From: an uncultured Romboutsia sp.
GTDB lineage: Bacteria > Bacillota > Clostridia > Peptostreptococcales > Peptostreptococcaceae
Direction of reading: 5' to 3'
Length of the DNA stretch: 31,283 bases
Assembly: GCA_937880075.1 (NCBI GenBank)
Contig: CALFLM010000012.1
Location: 1 to 31,283 of the forward strand
Shown: one piece after another, positions 16,278 through 25,410 of the stretch
Layout: every line of letters starts with the position of its first letter
Position numbering within the stretch: the first letter of the stretch is position 1
Notes under the pieces: model-generated
What the model was told of the DNA's origin: nothing
Database searches by the model: none
What the model saw: the letters and a program-made list of their open reading frames with translations, nothing else
Program-made: the position numbers and the translations under genes

Positions 16278-16967
16278 TTAATTTTTTAATTTTTCAAGTT
16301 TTGATATTTTATCTTTACTTATTTCTACCTTTTTATCTATCTCCTCACCAGTTTTACCTTCTAGCTTTTTAAGTATAGAATTGTACATAAATATTTTTTT
16401 GTCTATAAATTCATTTAACAACAGATCTTTATTTTCTATAAGCTTTTTGCCAACTTCATAATATATTTCATCCTCTACACTAGTATTTTTTGAAGTATAT
16501 TTAGCTACTATTATCTCATATATTCTAAAATCTTCTTTAACTAAAGCTTCATCTAATATTTCATATCCATTATTTAAAAGATATTTTCTAAGTTCACCTT
16601 GAGCTTGCATAGGTTGAAGAATTAACTTATCTAAATTATGAGCTACACTCTTTTTAGCTTCTAGTAACTCACTTATTAATATTCCTCCCATACCAGCTAT
16701 TATTACTTCATCTACTTCATTTTCATTAAGTACTTCTATACCTGAACCTAATCTTAAATCTACTTTATCAGTTAAATTATTGTGCCTTACTTCACTTTTA
16801 GCATTTTCTAACGGCCCTTTATTTACATCTGCAAGTATTGCAAAGTCAATGTATCCTTTGTTTAATAAGTATACTGGTATATATCCATGGTCCGTTCCTA
16901 TATCTGCTACTTTCTTTCCCTTTGTAACTAAACTTGCTATTTTTAGTAATCTATCTGTTAATTTCAT
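16278..16967 (-). CDS. trmK: tRNA (adenine(22)-N1)-methyltransferase
   Basis: 229 residues. It methylates A22 of tRNAs using S-adenosylmethionine. The Rossmann motif I is VADIGTDHGYIPVYLL (20-35), the acidic end of beta 2 is ILADVNKGPLENA, and the family motif IAGMGGILISELLE follows, then LILQPMQAQGELRKYL. The remaining part is a coiled C-terminal domain of Lys/Glu helices (about 160-229), as in the Bacillus enzyme. GAAAGGAA precedes the ATG. It lies downstream of rpoD but behind a strong terminator, so it should have its own promoter in 16968-17165. Confidence 0.92.
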   Translation of the reverse strand: MKLTDRLLKIASLVTKGKKVADIGTDHGYIPVYLLNKGYIDFAILADVNKGPLENAKSEVRHNNLTDKVDLRLGSGIEVLNENEVDEVIIAGMGGILISELLEAKKSVAHNLDKLILQPMQAQGELRKYLLNNGYEILDEALVKEDFRIYEIIVAKYTSKNTSVEDEIYYEVGKKLIENKDLLLNEFIDKKIFMYNSILKKLEGKTGEEIDKKVEISKDKISKLEKLKN

Positions 16968-17165
16968 ATGTAATTTCCTTTCTTACTAAGTGATGCTTAT
17001 TTATTCCTAGTTTAATAATGGTATCTGTAATTTAAATTTTGAAATATTACTATTAGAATGTGGCTTAATGCCTAAAAAAAGAACTTCAAAGAGAAGTAAA
17101 CTATGGAAAAAGAATTAATTAATGACATTAACTATATATCTTTATAAATATAATTTCCTATATGC

Positions 17166-17199
17166 TACAAAAATTCGCCCCAAAAGGCGAATTTTTGTA
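17166..17199 (-). terminator. terminator of the dnaG-rpoD operon
   Basis: 14-bp stem (17166-17179 with 17186-17199) around GGCGAA, loop CCAAAA on the plus strand. On the minus strand the distal arm ends in ATTTTTGTA. It lies 15 bp after the rpoD stop. Confidence 0.85.
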
Positions 17200-17213
17200 T
17201 TTATATATTTATT

Positions 17214-18362
17214 CTAGTCTAAATAATCTCTAAGTTTTTTAGATCTACTTGGATGTCTTAATTTTCTTAAAGCCTTAGCTTCAATTTGTCTTATTCTTTC
17301 TCTTGTTACGTCAAACTCTTTACCTACTTCTTCAAGAGTTCTAGCACGTCCATCTTCAAGACCAAATCTTAATTTTAATACTTTTTGCTCTCTTTCATTT
17401 AAAGAACATAATACATCTTCTATTTGTTCTTTTAATAGTGAGTACGCTGCAGCTTCTGCTGGTGCTGGTGCATCATCATCTGGTATAAAGTCTCCTAAAT
17501 GACTATCTTCTTCTTCACCTATAGGAGTTTCAAGAGATACTGGATCTTGTGCTATTTTCATTATCTCTCTTACTTTATCCTCTGTCATTTCCATTTCTTT
17601 AGCTATTTCTTCTGGTTTTGGATCTCTTCCTAATTCTTGAAGTAACTGTCTTGATACTCTTATTAATTTATTTATTGTTTCAACCATATGAACTGGAATT
17701 CTTATTGTTCTTGCTTGATCAGCTATTGCACGAGTTATAGCTTGTCTTATCCACCATGTAGCATAAGTACTGAATTTAAATCCTTTTACATAATCGAATT
17801 TTTCAACTGCTTTTATAAGACCTAAGTTACCTTCTTGTATTAAATCTAAGAAAAGCATTCCACGTCCAACATACCTTTTAGCTATACTTACAACTAATCT
17901 TAAGTTTGCTTCTACTAATCTTTGCTTAGCTAATTCATCACCTTCATGCATTCTTCTAGCTAATTCTACTTCTTCATGTGGCTTTAATAAAGGTATTTTT
18001 CCTATTTCTTTTAGATACATTCTTACCGGGTCATCAATACTTATTCCCTTTGGAAGAGATAAGTCAATGTCTTCTATTTCCATTGGTGTATCATCTTTTA
18101 CTATACTTTCATCTAATCCATCTAAATCTAAGTCATCTTGTTGAAAATCTATATCTACTTTATCAGTCTTATTTTCTATAACTTCTATTCCTAAATTACC
18201 TAATGTCTCATAAAGATTCTCTACTTGATCTTTATCTAAATCAGTTTCTGAAAAAGCTTCCATTATTTCAGAAAGAGTAAGAGATCCTTGTTTTTTACCT
18301 TTTTCAATTAAACCTTTAGCTGTCATTTTTTTAGATTCTTTTTTGTTTGATTTATTCTCCAT
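17214..18362 (-). CDS. rpoD: RNA polymerase primary sigma factor (SigA/RpoD)
   Basis: 382 residues. Region 1.1 covers the first 75. Region 1.2 begins at DPVRMYLKEIGKIPLL. Region 2 contains LRLVVSIAKRYVGRGMLFLDLIQEGNLGL and KFDYVKGFKFSTYATWWIRQAI, the -10 recognition helix. Region 3 follows, and region 4 ends with GRARTLEEVGKEFDVTRERIRQIE, the -35 recognition helix. I use the ATG at 18362, since AAGGAGGT stands 6 bp before it; an ATG at 18380 would overlap the dnaG stop and has no Shine-Dalgarno. It follows dnaG by 17 bp, the classic primase-sigma pair. The consensus promoters in this window fit recognition by this factor. Confidence 0.97.
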   Translation of the reverse strand: MENKSNKKESKKMTAKGLIEKGKKQGSLTLSEIMEAFSETDLDKDQVENLYETLGNLGIEVIENKTDKVDIDFQQDDLDLDGLDESIVKDDTPMEIEDIDLSLPKGISIDDPVRMYLKEIGKIPLLKPHEEVELARRMHEGDELAKQRLVEANLRLVVSIAKRYVGRGMLFLDLIQEGNLGLIKAVEKFDYVKGFKFSTYATWWIRQAITRAIADQARTIRIPVHMVETINKLIRVSRQLLQELGRDPKPEEIAKEMEMTEDKVREIMKIAQDPVSLETPIGEEEDSHLGDFIPDDDAPAPAEAAAYSLLKEQIEDVLCSLNEREQKVLKLRFGLEDGRARTLEEVGKEFDVTRERIRQIEAKALRKLRHPSRSKKLRDYLD

Positions 18363-18379
18363 ACTTAGACCTCCTTCCA

Positions 18380-20185
18380 TTATAACCTTTGTAATTTTCT
18401 TCTTAATTCAACTATTTTTAAAGCTATTTCCATAATTTTAGATTCTACCTCTTTCGCATCTTTAACGTCTTTATTCTTTTCAATATTTATTTGCTCTTTC
18501 AACAACATATTAATTTTTTCATTAAGGCTATTTTTCCTTATATTTTTAATTATTTCATCTATGTTCTTTGTATTATTTAAATCAAGGTTATCTAAAGATA
18601 TACTTTCTAATCCTTTAATATATTCTTCGGATATGTTTAAACTTTTGATTTTGTCAATAGTTATTTTATCCAAATCTTGATTTTTAATTAACCAATTTAA
18701 AATTTCTTTGCTATCTTTTTCTAAAAAGTCTTCTTCATTTATCTTTAATAATATTATTTCTCTATGTTTTTTACTTTCTAACATAATCTTTATAAGATTT
18801 TCTTCTACTAGAAGCTTTCCATTTTTAATAGCTTTTGGCTTTTCAATTATCTTTTCTTCTTTTATATATATTTTTTTATTATTTTTATTTTGATTCCCGT
18901 TGTAATATTTACCATAAACTTCTTTCTTTATAGATTCAACACTTATATCAATTTGTTCACTTAAGTATTTAGTATAATAATCAACCTCTACCGGGCTTTT
19001 TATTTCTTTTATTATTTTTGATGCTTCTTTTGCAAATTTTACTCGATCTTCATCTTTTTGTATGTTAAAGTTTCTTTTTAAATTATCTATTTTATACTTT
19101 ATATAATGAGTTGAATTTTGGATTTCTTTTTCAAACTCCAAAACTCCATATTTTCTTATAAATTCATCAGGATCTTTGCATTCCTTTAAATTTAATACCT
19201 TAACATTAATATCTAACTTATTAAGTATTTCTATAGCTCTTAGGGTTGCTTTAATACCTGCTTCATCTGAATCATAAGATATAATAGCTGTATCTGCATA
19301 TCTCTTTATTAAACTTCCTTGTCCATCAGTTAAGGCTGTACCTAGAGTAGCTACTACATTTTTTATTCCATATTGATAAAGTGATATTAAATCCATATAT
19401 CCTTCTACTAAGATTACACTTCTGTCTTTTATTTCTTTTCTTGCAAAATTTAATCCATATAAATTTTGTCTTTTATTAAATATTAACGTATCGGGAGAAT
19501 TTAGGTATTTAGGTAAAGAATCATCTAGTACTCTTCCCCCAAATCCTATTACATTTCCCCTATAGTCAAATATAGGAAACATTACTCTATTTCTAAACTT
19601 GTCATAAATCTTTTTAGTTTCATTTTTATATCCAAATAAACCGCATTCAATTAAATCTTCATTTTTATATCCTATTGATATTAGATAATTCATAAGTGAA
19701 TCCCATGAATCTAGAGAATATCCTAGACCAAATTTTTTTATAACTTTATCATCTAATCCTCTTTTTCTTAGGTATTCATATCCTGGATTTTTACTTTTTA
19801 TAAGATTTGAAAAATAAAACCTTGCTGCCTCTACATGTATGTCTTGAAATTTCTTAGACTTTTCCATTCTTTCCTTTGTGGATTCATCAACATGAGTATT
19901 GATTTCTATTCCACACTTATTAGCTAATAGTTTCACCGCATCCATAAAATCTAAGTTTTCAATTTTCATTACAAAATTTATAACATCTCCACCTTCACCG
20001 CATCCAAAGCATTTATAAATTTGCTTTGATGTATTTATGTAAAAAGATGGTGTTTTTTCACCATGGAAAGGACACAATCCTTTGTAATTTGCCCCTGATG
20101 GTTTTATGGTCATATAGCTCGATATAACATTTTCTATATCACATCGACTTTTTATTTCTTCTATAATATCTTTTATATCATTCAT
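18380..20185 (-). CDS. dnaG: DNA primase
   Basis: 601 residues, full length. It makes RNA primers for replication and is recruited by the DnaB helicase. The N-terminal zinc domain has C38, H41, C59 and C62 (CPFHGEKTPSF and KCFGCGEGGD). The TOPRIM catalytic core has EGYMD (261-265), ALTDGQG and DSDEAG (305-310), the metal-binding acids. The C-terminal 160 residues, Lys/Glu/Ile-rich, form the helicase-binding domain and are divergent. AGAAGGTG precedes the ATG at good spacing. A consensus promoter lies at 20258-20286. First gene of a two-gene operon with rpoD. Confidence 0.96.
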   Translation of the reverse strand: MNDIKDIIEEIKSRCDIENVISSYMTIKPSGANYKGLCPFHGEKTPSFYINTSKQIYKCFGCGEGGDVINFVMKIENLDFMDAVKLLANKCGIEINTHVDESTKERMEKSKKFQDIHVEAARFYFSNLIKSKNPGYEYLRKRGLDDKVIKKFGLGYSLDSWDSLMNYLISIGYKNEDLIECGLFGYKNETKKIYDKFRNRVMFPIFDYRGNVIGFGGRVLDDSLPKYLNSPDTLIFNKRQNLYGLNFARKEIKDRSVILVEGYMDLISLYQYGIKNVVATLGTALTDGQGSLIKRYADTAIISYDSDEAGIKATLRAIEILNKLDINVKVLNLKECKDPDEFIRKYGVLEFEKEIQNSTHYIKYKIDNLKRNFNIQKDEDRVKFAKEASKIIKEIKSPVEVDYYTKYLSEQIDISVESIKKEVYGKYYNGNQNKNNKKIYIKEEKIIEKPKAIKNGKLLVEENLIKIMLESKKHREIILLKINEEDFLEKDSKEILNWLIKNQDLDKITIDKIKSLNISEEYIKGLESISLDNLDLNNTKNIDEIIKNIRKNSLNEKINMLLKEQINIEKNKDVKDAKEVESKIMEIALKIVELRRKLQRL

Positions 20186-20257
20186 GTTATCACCTTCTGG
20201 TGTTTTTTTATATTAACATATTTATTTTACATTATATTGTAAATTTGTCAAATGCTC

Positions 20258-20286
20258 ATTATACATAATTCGACTTTTTTTGTTAA
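20258..20286 (-). promoter_or_regulatory. sigma-A promoter for dnaG-rpoD
   Basis: On the minus strand TTAACA (20286-20281), 17-nt spacer, perfect TATAAT (20263-20258). Predicted start is about 20251, leaving a leader of some 65 nt. Confidence 0.7.
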
Positions 20287-20384
20287 ATACCTTCTTTTTT
20301 TAAAAAATATATTTTAAAAATACTTAAATATTTATTTATATATAATTAAGTATTTACAATTTTTTTATTATTTAATACTTTTTT

Positions 20385-20423
20385 AATCATAAAAAAAGAG
20401 GTAATTTACCTCTTTTTATGATT
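20385..20423 (-). terminator. terminator of the folate/aroF operon
   Basis: Arms AATCATAAAAAAAGAGGTAA (20385-20404) and TTACCTCTTTTTATGATT (20406-20423), paired with a 2-nt bulge in the A-tract. On the minus strand the transcript ends in a run of seven T and then a second T-rich stretch. It touches the aroF stop codon. Confidence 0.8.
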
Positions 20424-21202
20424 TATTTTATAGAATTTATTAAATCTTCAAATTCACTAAAATTAAGTGATTGCATACCATCTGATAGTGCATTTTCTGG
20501 TTCTGGATGTACTTCCACCATAATTCCATCAGCACCAACTGCAAATGCTCCAATAGACATAGGTTTTATTAAGTATCTAACACCAGTGCCATGAGATGGG
20601 TCAATCACTACAGGAAGTCCAGTTTCTTTTTGTATAATAGGTACTGCAGCTAAGTCTAAGGTATTTCTAGTGTAATCATTATATGTTCTTATACCTCTTT
20701 CACACATTATAATTTTACTATTTCCTTCTACAGCTATATACTCAGCAGCACCTATCCATTCGCCTATAGTTGCCGACAGACCTCTTTTTAACATAACAGG
20801 CTTATCTTGTTTTCCAACTTCTGTTAATAAATTAAAGTTTTGCATATTTCTAGATCCTATTTGAATTATATCTGTAACCTCATATAATTTATCAAGCTCT
20901 CTTATATCCATTAACTCTGTTATAACAGCCATACCTGTTTCTTTTTTTACTGCTTTCAGTATTTCAAGACCTTCTTCTTTTAGCCCTTGGAAAGAATTCG
21001 GAGATGTTCTTGGCTTATATGCTCCACCTCTTAATATATTTGCTCCTTTACTTTTCACAAACTCTGCTGTTTTAAGTAATTGGTCATAACTTTCAATAGC
21101 ACAAGGTCCTGCTATTATAATTTTATCTTCTTTTACAGTTAACTTTTTATTATCTGTAGTAATTTCTATTTTTAAGTTTCTATCAAATAGGTTTTTTTTC
21201 AT
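20423..21202 (-). CDS. aroF: 3-deoxy-7-phosphoheptulonate (DAHP) synthase, KDO8P-like type
   Basis: 259 residues. First step of the shikimate pathway: phosphoenolpyruvate plus erythrose-4-phosphate give DAHP. It has the short, type I-beta layout: IIAGPCAIES near residue 30, ILRGGAYKPRTSPNSFQG, then IQIGSRNMQNFNLL, MLKRGLSATIGEW, CERGIRTY and VIDPSHGTG, which hold the metal and substrate ligands. There is no N-terminal ferredoxin-like or chorismate-mutase regulatory domain, so allosteric control is not evident. I use ATG at 21202; GTG at 21205 is better spaced from AAAGGAG, so either is possible. It is the last gene of the folate operon, 28 bp after folP, and could supply chorismate for p-aminobenzoate. 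Confidence 0.93.
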   Translation of the reverse strand: MKKNLFDRNLKIEITTDNKKLTVKEDKIIIAGPCAIESYDQLLKTAEFVKSKGANILRGGAYKPRTSPNSFQGLKEEGLEILKAVKKETGMAVITELMDIRELDKLYEVTDIIQIGSRNMQNFNLLTEVGKQDKPVMLKRGLSATIGEWIGAAEYIAVEGNSKIIMCERGIRTYNDYTRNTLDLAAVPIIQKETGLPVVIDPSHGTGVRYLIKPMSIGAFAVGADGIMVEVHPEPENALSDGMQSLNFSEFEDLINSIK

Positions 21203-21230
21203 CACCTATATACTCCTTTACTAGTTCTTG

Positions 21231-22022
21231 CTATCCTCTATATATAGCATCAGCCATCTTAGCTGCTCTTAAATTTTTCTCTACGTCATGAACTCTTACT
21301 ATATCTACCCCATCTCTAATTCCTAAGACAGTCGTTGCTATAGTCCCTTCTACTCTTTCTTGTGAAGGTAAATCTAGCGTATTTCCTATTACTGATTTTC
21401 TAGATGTACCAAGAAGTATAGGATATCCTAACGTTTTTAGCTCACCTAATCTTTTTAATACTTCTAGGTTTTGTTCATAAGTCTTTCCAAAACCTATACC
21501 AGGATCTAAAACAATTTTATTTTTACCTATACCAGCTTCTACAGCTATATTTATACTCTCTAATAAGAATTCTTTTATAGATTCCATTATATCCTTATCA
21601 TACTCAGTATTATCTTGATTATGCATTATACACACATAAGCATTGTGTTTTGCTATTACACTTGCCATATCTTTATCTTTTCTAAGACCCCACACATCAT
21701 TTATCATTTCTACACCTAATTTTAAACTTTCATCTGCAACTTTCGCTTTGTAAGTATCTACAGATATAGGTGTATCTAATTCTTCTTTAAGCTTTTTTAT
21801 AACAGGTATTACTCGTCTTAATTCTTCATCTACATCTACATAATTGTGTCCCGGTCTTGTTGATTCTCCACCTAAATCTATTATATCTGCACCTTCTTCA
21901 ACCATTTTAATAGCATGTTTTAAAGCTTCATCTATACTGTTAAATTTACCTCCATCAGAAAAGCTATCAGGAGTAACATTTAATATACCCATTATATAAG
22001 TTCTATTATTGTAATCAAACAT
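21231..22022 (-). CDS. folP: dihydropteroate synthase
   Basis: 263 residues. Joins 6-hydroxymethyl-dihydropterin pyrophosphate to p-aminobenzoate; it is the sulfonamide target. TIM-barrel motifs: MGILNVTPDSFSDGG (11-25), DLGGESTRPG (49-58), ISVDTYKA near 100, NDVWGLR, then DPGIGFGKT and GTSRKS in the second half, which carry the pterin and phosphate contacts. C-terminal VRVHDV is also typical. AGGAG precedes the ATG. It sits 20 bp after folE and 28 bp before aroF in the same operon. folK, which makes its pterin substrate, is not in the operon. Confidence 0.95.
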   Translation of the reverse strand: MFDYNNRTYIMGILNVTPDSFSDGGKFNSIDEALKHAIKMVEEGADIIDLGGESTRPGHNYVDVDEELRRVIPVIKKLKEELDTPISVDTYKAKVADESLKLGVEMINDVWGLRKDKDMASVIAKHNAYVCIMHNQDNTEYDKDIMESIKEFLLESINIAVEAGIGKNKIVLDPGIGFGKTYEQNLEVLKRLGELKTLGYPILLGTSRKSVIGNTLDLPSQERVEGTIATTVLGIRDGVDIVRVHDVEKNLRAAKMADAIYRG

Positions 22023-22042
22023 ATTGTATATCTCCTATTTTA

Positions 22043-22615
22043 TTATTTCATAGTTATTAAACTCATAGCCTCAGCTCTTGCAGCTATATCTTTTTCAAAT
22101 ATACCTCTAACTGCTGACGTTATAGTTTTTGATCCAGATTTTTTAACTCCTCTCATAGTCATACACATATGTTCTGCTTCAACAACAACTATAACTCCAT
22201 ATGGATTAAGCTCTTCCATTATTATATCTGCTGCAGATTTAGTTATTCTTTCTTGTAATTGTGGTCTTTTAGCTAAAGTTTCTATTACTCTAGCAAGTTT
22301 TGAAAGACCAGTAAGCCTTCCATCTTTCGGTAAATAAGCTATATGTGCCTTTCCAAAGAATGGAACTAGATGGTGCTCACAGCATGAATAAAATGGAACA
22401 TCTCTTACTAATACTAACTCTTCATGTTCTTCATCTTGGAATAGTACTTTTAAATGATCTCTAGGATCTTGATGAATTCCTGAATATATTTCTTCATACA
22501 TTCTAGCTACTCTATCTGGTGTGTCTAATAATCCTTCTCTATCTGGATCTTCTCCTATTGCTTCTAGTATATCTCTAACAGCTCTTTTTATTTTATCTTT
22601 ATCTATATTGCTCAT
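22043..22615 (-). CDS. folE: GTP cyclohydrolase I
   Basis: 190 residues, normal length for the type I enzyme. Converts GTP to 7,8-dihydroneopterin triphosphate, the pterin entry step. The zinc ligands are visible in SCCEHHLVPFFGKAHIAYLP (77-96): C79 and H82, plus C151 in HMCMTMRGVKKSGSKT (149-164). The C-terminus with TSAVRG is also typical. The strong GGGGGC Shine-Dalgarno lies 8 bp before the ATG. It sits in the middle of the operon, 25 bp after the nucleotidyltransferase-like gene and 20 bp before folP. Confidence 0.95.
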   Translation of the reverse strand: MSNIDKDKIKRAVRDILEAIGEDPDREGLLDTPDRVARMYEEIYSGIHQDPRDHLKVLFQDEEHEELVLVRDVPFYSCCEHHLVPFFGKAHIAYLPKDGRLTGLSKLARVIETLAKRPQLQERITKSAADIIMEELNPYGVIVVVEAEHMCMTMRGVKKSGSKTITSAVRGIFEKDIAARAEAMSLITMK

Positions 22616-22640
22616 TTAGTTAGCCCCCTTGATTTATAAT

Positions 22641-23309
22641 TTATTGCATGAATATATATTTATACACATTTATCAAGTCTTTATACTCATAAGTTTCAAT
22701 GACTTTTTTACATAATCTAAATACTTCTATATTTTCATCTTTTAAGATTTTGAATAACTTTTTATCTTTAGGTACCCATTTATTGTTTATAATAAAATAC
22801 CCAACTATTATATCTTTTAAATATAAATTAGTCAAAAATTCATATTCAAAAATATCAAATTTCTCTTTACTCCTTAAATCCTCTATTTTAGCATAAAGAT
22901 TAGATTTTAATAAATTTATATCTTCTTTTGATAATTTATCAGGACCCTCTGTAAATTTTTTCCTACATAAACTTATTATATCCTTTGATATTCCAAACTT
23001 ATCATATACTACTTTTGGATTTTTCATCTCTTTTAAAAAAAAATATTCTTTTTTATCTATAAATTTCTGTACCCCTTTTTCAGAAAAATAATTTATATCA
23101 AATCCAATATTTTCTATATTTTTTACTATCCTAGTTTGTTTATCCCCATCACTTATAAAAACAAATAGATCAATATCATTGACTAGGGCATTATCTGACT
23201 GTAAATCTATATTTTTAGCTGATCCTACTAAGTATATAGCATTAGTATTTTCATTATTTATTATTTTTTTAATTTCTTCATTGTAAATATTATAAATGCT
23301 ATTTTCCAT
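22641..23309 (-). CDS. nucleotidyltransferase-like protein inside the folate operon
   Basis: 222 residues. The N-terminal 110 residues look like the minimal nucleotidyltransferase fold: a helix, strand and loop AIYLVGSAKN (24-33) with Gly29-Ser30, then NDIDLFVFI (44-52) with D45 and D47 in the DxD position that binds Mg-NTP. The second half is helical and rich in Lys, Asp and Asn, without a family I recognise. GGAG stands 7 bp before the ATG. Gaps of 21 and 25 bp to pabC and folE mean it is almost certainly cotranscribed with the folate genes. Whether it acts on a folate intermediate, on a nucleotide, or on a protein is unknown. It could also be an unrelated passenger. Confidence 0.6.
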   Translation of the reverse strand: MENSIYNIYNEEIKKIINNENTNAIYLVGSAKNIDLQSDNALVNDIDLFVFISDGDKQTRIVKNIENIGFDINYFSEKGVQKFIDKKEYFFLKEMKNPKVVYDKFGISKDIISLCRKKFTEGPDKLSKEDINLLKSNLYAKIEDLRSKEKFDIFEYEFLTNLYLKDIIVGYFIINNKWVPKDKKLFKILKDENIEVFRLCKKVIETYEYKDLINVYKYIFMQ

Positions 23310-23330
23310 ATATATTCTCCAATAAATATT

Positions 23331-24071
23331 TTAAGTTAATTTAGATAATATTTTTTTAAATAATATATTATCATTATCGTATTCTGTATTTTCTATTAAT
23401 TTAACTTTCATAGCTCCCATTAAACTATTAGTTATAAATGAAAATTCAAAATCATTTATTTCATCTATGTATATTTCTTTTTTTATTACCTCTATACTTA
23501 GTTCAACACAGATATCTTCTATTCTTTTTTTCATTATACCATTTAATATTGGTAATTCATCATTTGGAGTATATATCTTATTATCTTTTATAAAAAATAT
23601 ATTACACGTAGAACACTCTAATATTTTATCTTCTGTACTCAAAAATATCGCATCATCAAATCCATTTCTAGTCGCATACTCTTTAGTATATATGTTTTCA
23701 AAATAATTAGTTGTTTTATGCCTATATATTATACTATCGCCTCTTTTTATAGGTGAAATAGTTAATTTAAAGCCTTCATTATACATTTTATTATTATAAA
23801 TAATATCTCTAGTTGATATGTTATATCCTTCATCAAATAAAGTTACTCTTAGAGCTTTATTTTTTATATTATTATGTTTTAAATACATTAAAACTTCTTC
23901 TTTTAAAGAATTTTTATCTATATCAATTTTTATGTTTAAATCTTTTACAGAATTATATAGTCTATTCATATGTAAATCAAAATCTATAGGCTCATTTTCT
24001 ACTTTTATGGTTTCAAATAGACCTATCCCAAATTTACTTAAATTACTATTAAAAGATATACTACTCTTCAT
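23331..24071 (-). CDS. pabC: 4-amino-4-deoxychorismate lyase
   Basis: 246 residues, PLP fold class IV. Splits aminodeoxychorismate into p-aminobenzoate and pyruvate. GIGLFETIKV (15-24) opens the domain. RHKTTNYFENIY (117-128) carries the Schiff-base lysine K119, and LECSTCNIFF (151-160) has the glutamate and Asn that hold the cofactor nitrogen and phosphate. The gene overlaps the end of pabB by 11 bp, which suggests translational coupling. Its place after pabA and pabB argues for PabC rather than a branched-chain or D-amino-acid transaminase of the same fold. Confidence 0.88.
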   Translation of the reverse strand: MKSSISFNSNLSKFGIGLFETIKVENEPIDFDLHMNRLYNSVKDLNIKIDIDKNSLKEEVLMYLKHNNIKNKALRVTLFDEGYNISTRDIIYNNKMYNEGFKLTISPIKRGDSIIYRHKTTNYFENIYTKEYATRNGFDDAIFLSTEDKILECSTCNIFFIKDNKIYTPNDELPILNGIMKKRIEDICVELSIEVIKKEIYIDEINDFEFSFITNSLMGAMKVKLIENTEYDNDNILFKKILSKLT

Positions 24072-25410
24072 AATAACCTCTTAATGCTTTCATTATAGAT
24101 TGAGCCTTATCTAAAGTTTCTTGATATTCATCTTCTGGTTTTGAATCCCAAGTCATTCCACCACCAACTTGGAAATATACGTTATCATTTTGCTTTACAA
24201 TAGTTCTTATAGCTATATTTAAATCCATATCACCATTAAATCCAATATATCCTATAGAACCTGTATAAACATTTCTTTGTGTTGGTTCTAATTCATCTAT
24301 TATCTCCATAGATCTAATTTTAGGAGCTCCAGTTATAGATCCTCCTGGGAATGTTGCTTTTATTACATCTATACAGTCTTTATTATCTTCTAATTCTCCA
24401 ACTACAGTAGCTACCAAGTGATTTACATTTGAATAAGGTTCTATAACAAATAATTCAGGTACTTTTACACTTCCTATTTTTGAAACTCTACCTATATCAT
24501 TCCTTTCTAAATCTACTATCATAAGAAGCTCAGCTCTATCTTTTTCACTGTTTCTCAATTCTTCTTGAAGCCTTAAGTCTTCTTCTTTATTTTTTCCTCT
24601 AGGTCTTGTTCCTTTTATCGGTCTAGTCTCTATCTTCTTATCAACACATTTTATAAATCTTTCAGGAGAGTTTGATAATATATGACTGTGCTCAAAGTTT
24701 AAAAATGCTCCAAATGGTGCTGGACTAAATCTTCTTAAATCTCTATATAATTCATAACTTGATAAAGTTGTTTTACCACTAAATCTCTGAGTTAGATTAG
24801 CTTGATATATATCGCCTTTTCTTATATAATCTTGAACTTTTCTTACTGAATCTTCAAATTCACTTTTAGTAAAGTTTGACTCTAACCTAGTTTTTTCCAC
24901 TTCTTTTTCTTCGTAGCATATGCTATCTATACCTGTTTTTTCAGCTTCATTTATTAGTTCTTCTATATTTTTAATTATTTCACTTTCTTCTTCAATATCT
25001 AAGTCTGGTGTCGCTATATAAGTTTTATTTTCTAAGTGATCTACTACAATTACCCAATTATAAAGCCCAAAGTATAAATCATATACATTAGTATCATCAA
25101 TAGTAGTTTTCGGCAATCTTTCTATATAGTTACTTAAATCATAAGATAAGTATCCAACTGCTCCTCCTATAAATGGTAAATGGGTTTTATTATCAATCTT
25201 ATATTTTTTTAATTCTTCTTGTAAATTATCTAATGGGTTTTTTAAAGTATCTTTATACTTTAATACTTTAAATGGATTACTACCTATAAAAGAAAATCTT
25301 CCTAGTTTCTTTTCATCCATAGCACTATCTAATATGAAACTATTTTCTTCATCTCTAAATATAGTAAATATCTCAAATGAATTTAACTTAGTTTTTATTT
25401 CTTTTATCAT
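24061..25410 (-). CDS. pabB: aminodeoxychorismate synthase, component I
   Basis: 449 residues. Adds ammonia to chorismate, using the amidotransferase PabA. N-terminal domain about 1-150; chorismate-binding domain about 170-445. Motifs: YQANLTQRFSG, RPIKGTRPRG, LLMIVDLERNDIGRV, FPGGSITGAPK, and YTGSIGYIGF. The Lys in PIKGT is the residue that distinguishes PabB from anthranilate synthase TrpE, which has Ala there. I use ATG at 25410, with AAAGGGTGG 6 bp before it; an ATG eight codons earlier has no Shine-Dalgarno. It overlaps pabA by 23 bp and pabC by 11 bp, so the three are tightly coupled. Confidence 0.93.
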   Translation of the reverse strand: MIKEIKTKLNSFEIFTIFRDEENSFILDSAMDEKKLGRFSFIGSNPFKVLKYKDTLKNPLDNLQEELKKYKIDNKTHLPFIGGAVGYLSYDLSNYIERLPKTTIDDTNVYDLYFGLYNWVIVVDHLENKTYIATPDLDIEEESEIIKNIEELINEAEKTGIDSICYEEKEVEKTRLESNFTKSEFEDSVRKVQDYIRKGDIYQANLTQRFSGKTTLSSYELYRDLRRFSPAPFGAFLNFEHSHILSNSPERFIKCVDKKIETRPIKGTRPRGKNKEEDLRLQEELRNSEKDRAELLMIVDLERNDIGRVSKIGSVKVPELFVIEPYSNVNHLVATVVGELEDNKDCIDVIKATFPGGSITGAPKIRSMEIIDELEPTQRNVYTGSIGYIGFNGDMDLNIAIRTIVKQNDNVYFQVGGGMTWDSKPEDEYQETLDKAQSIMKALRGYYEE

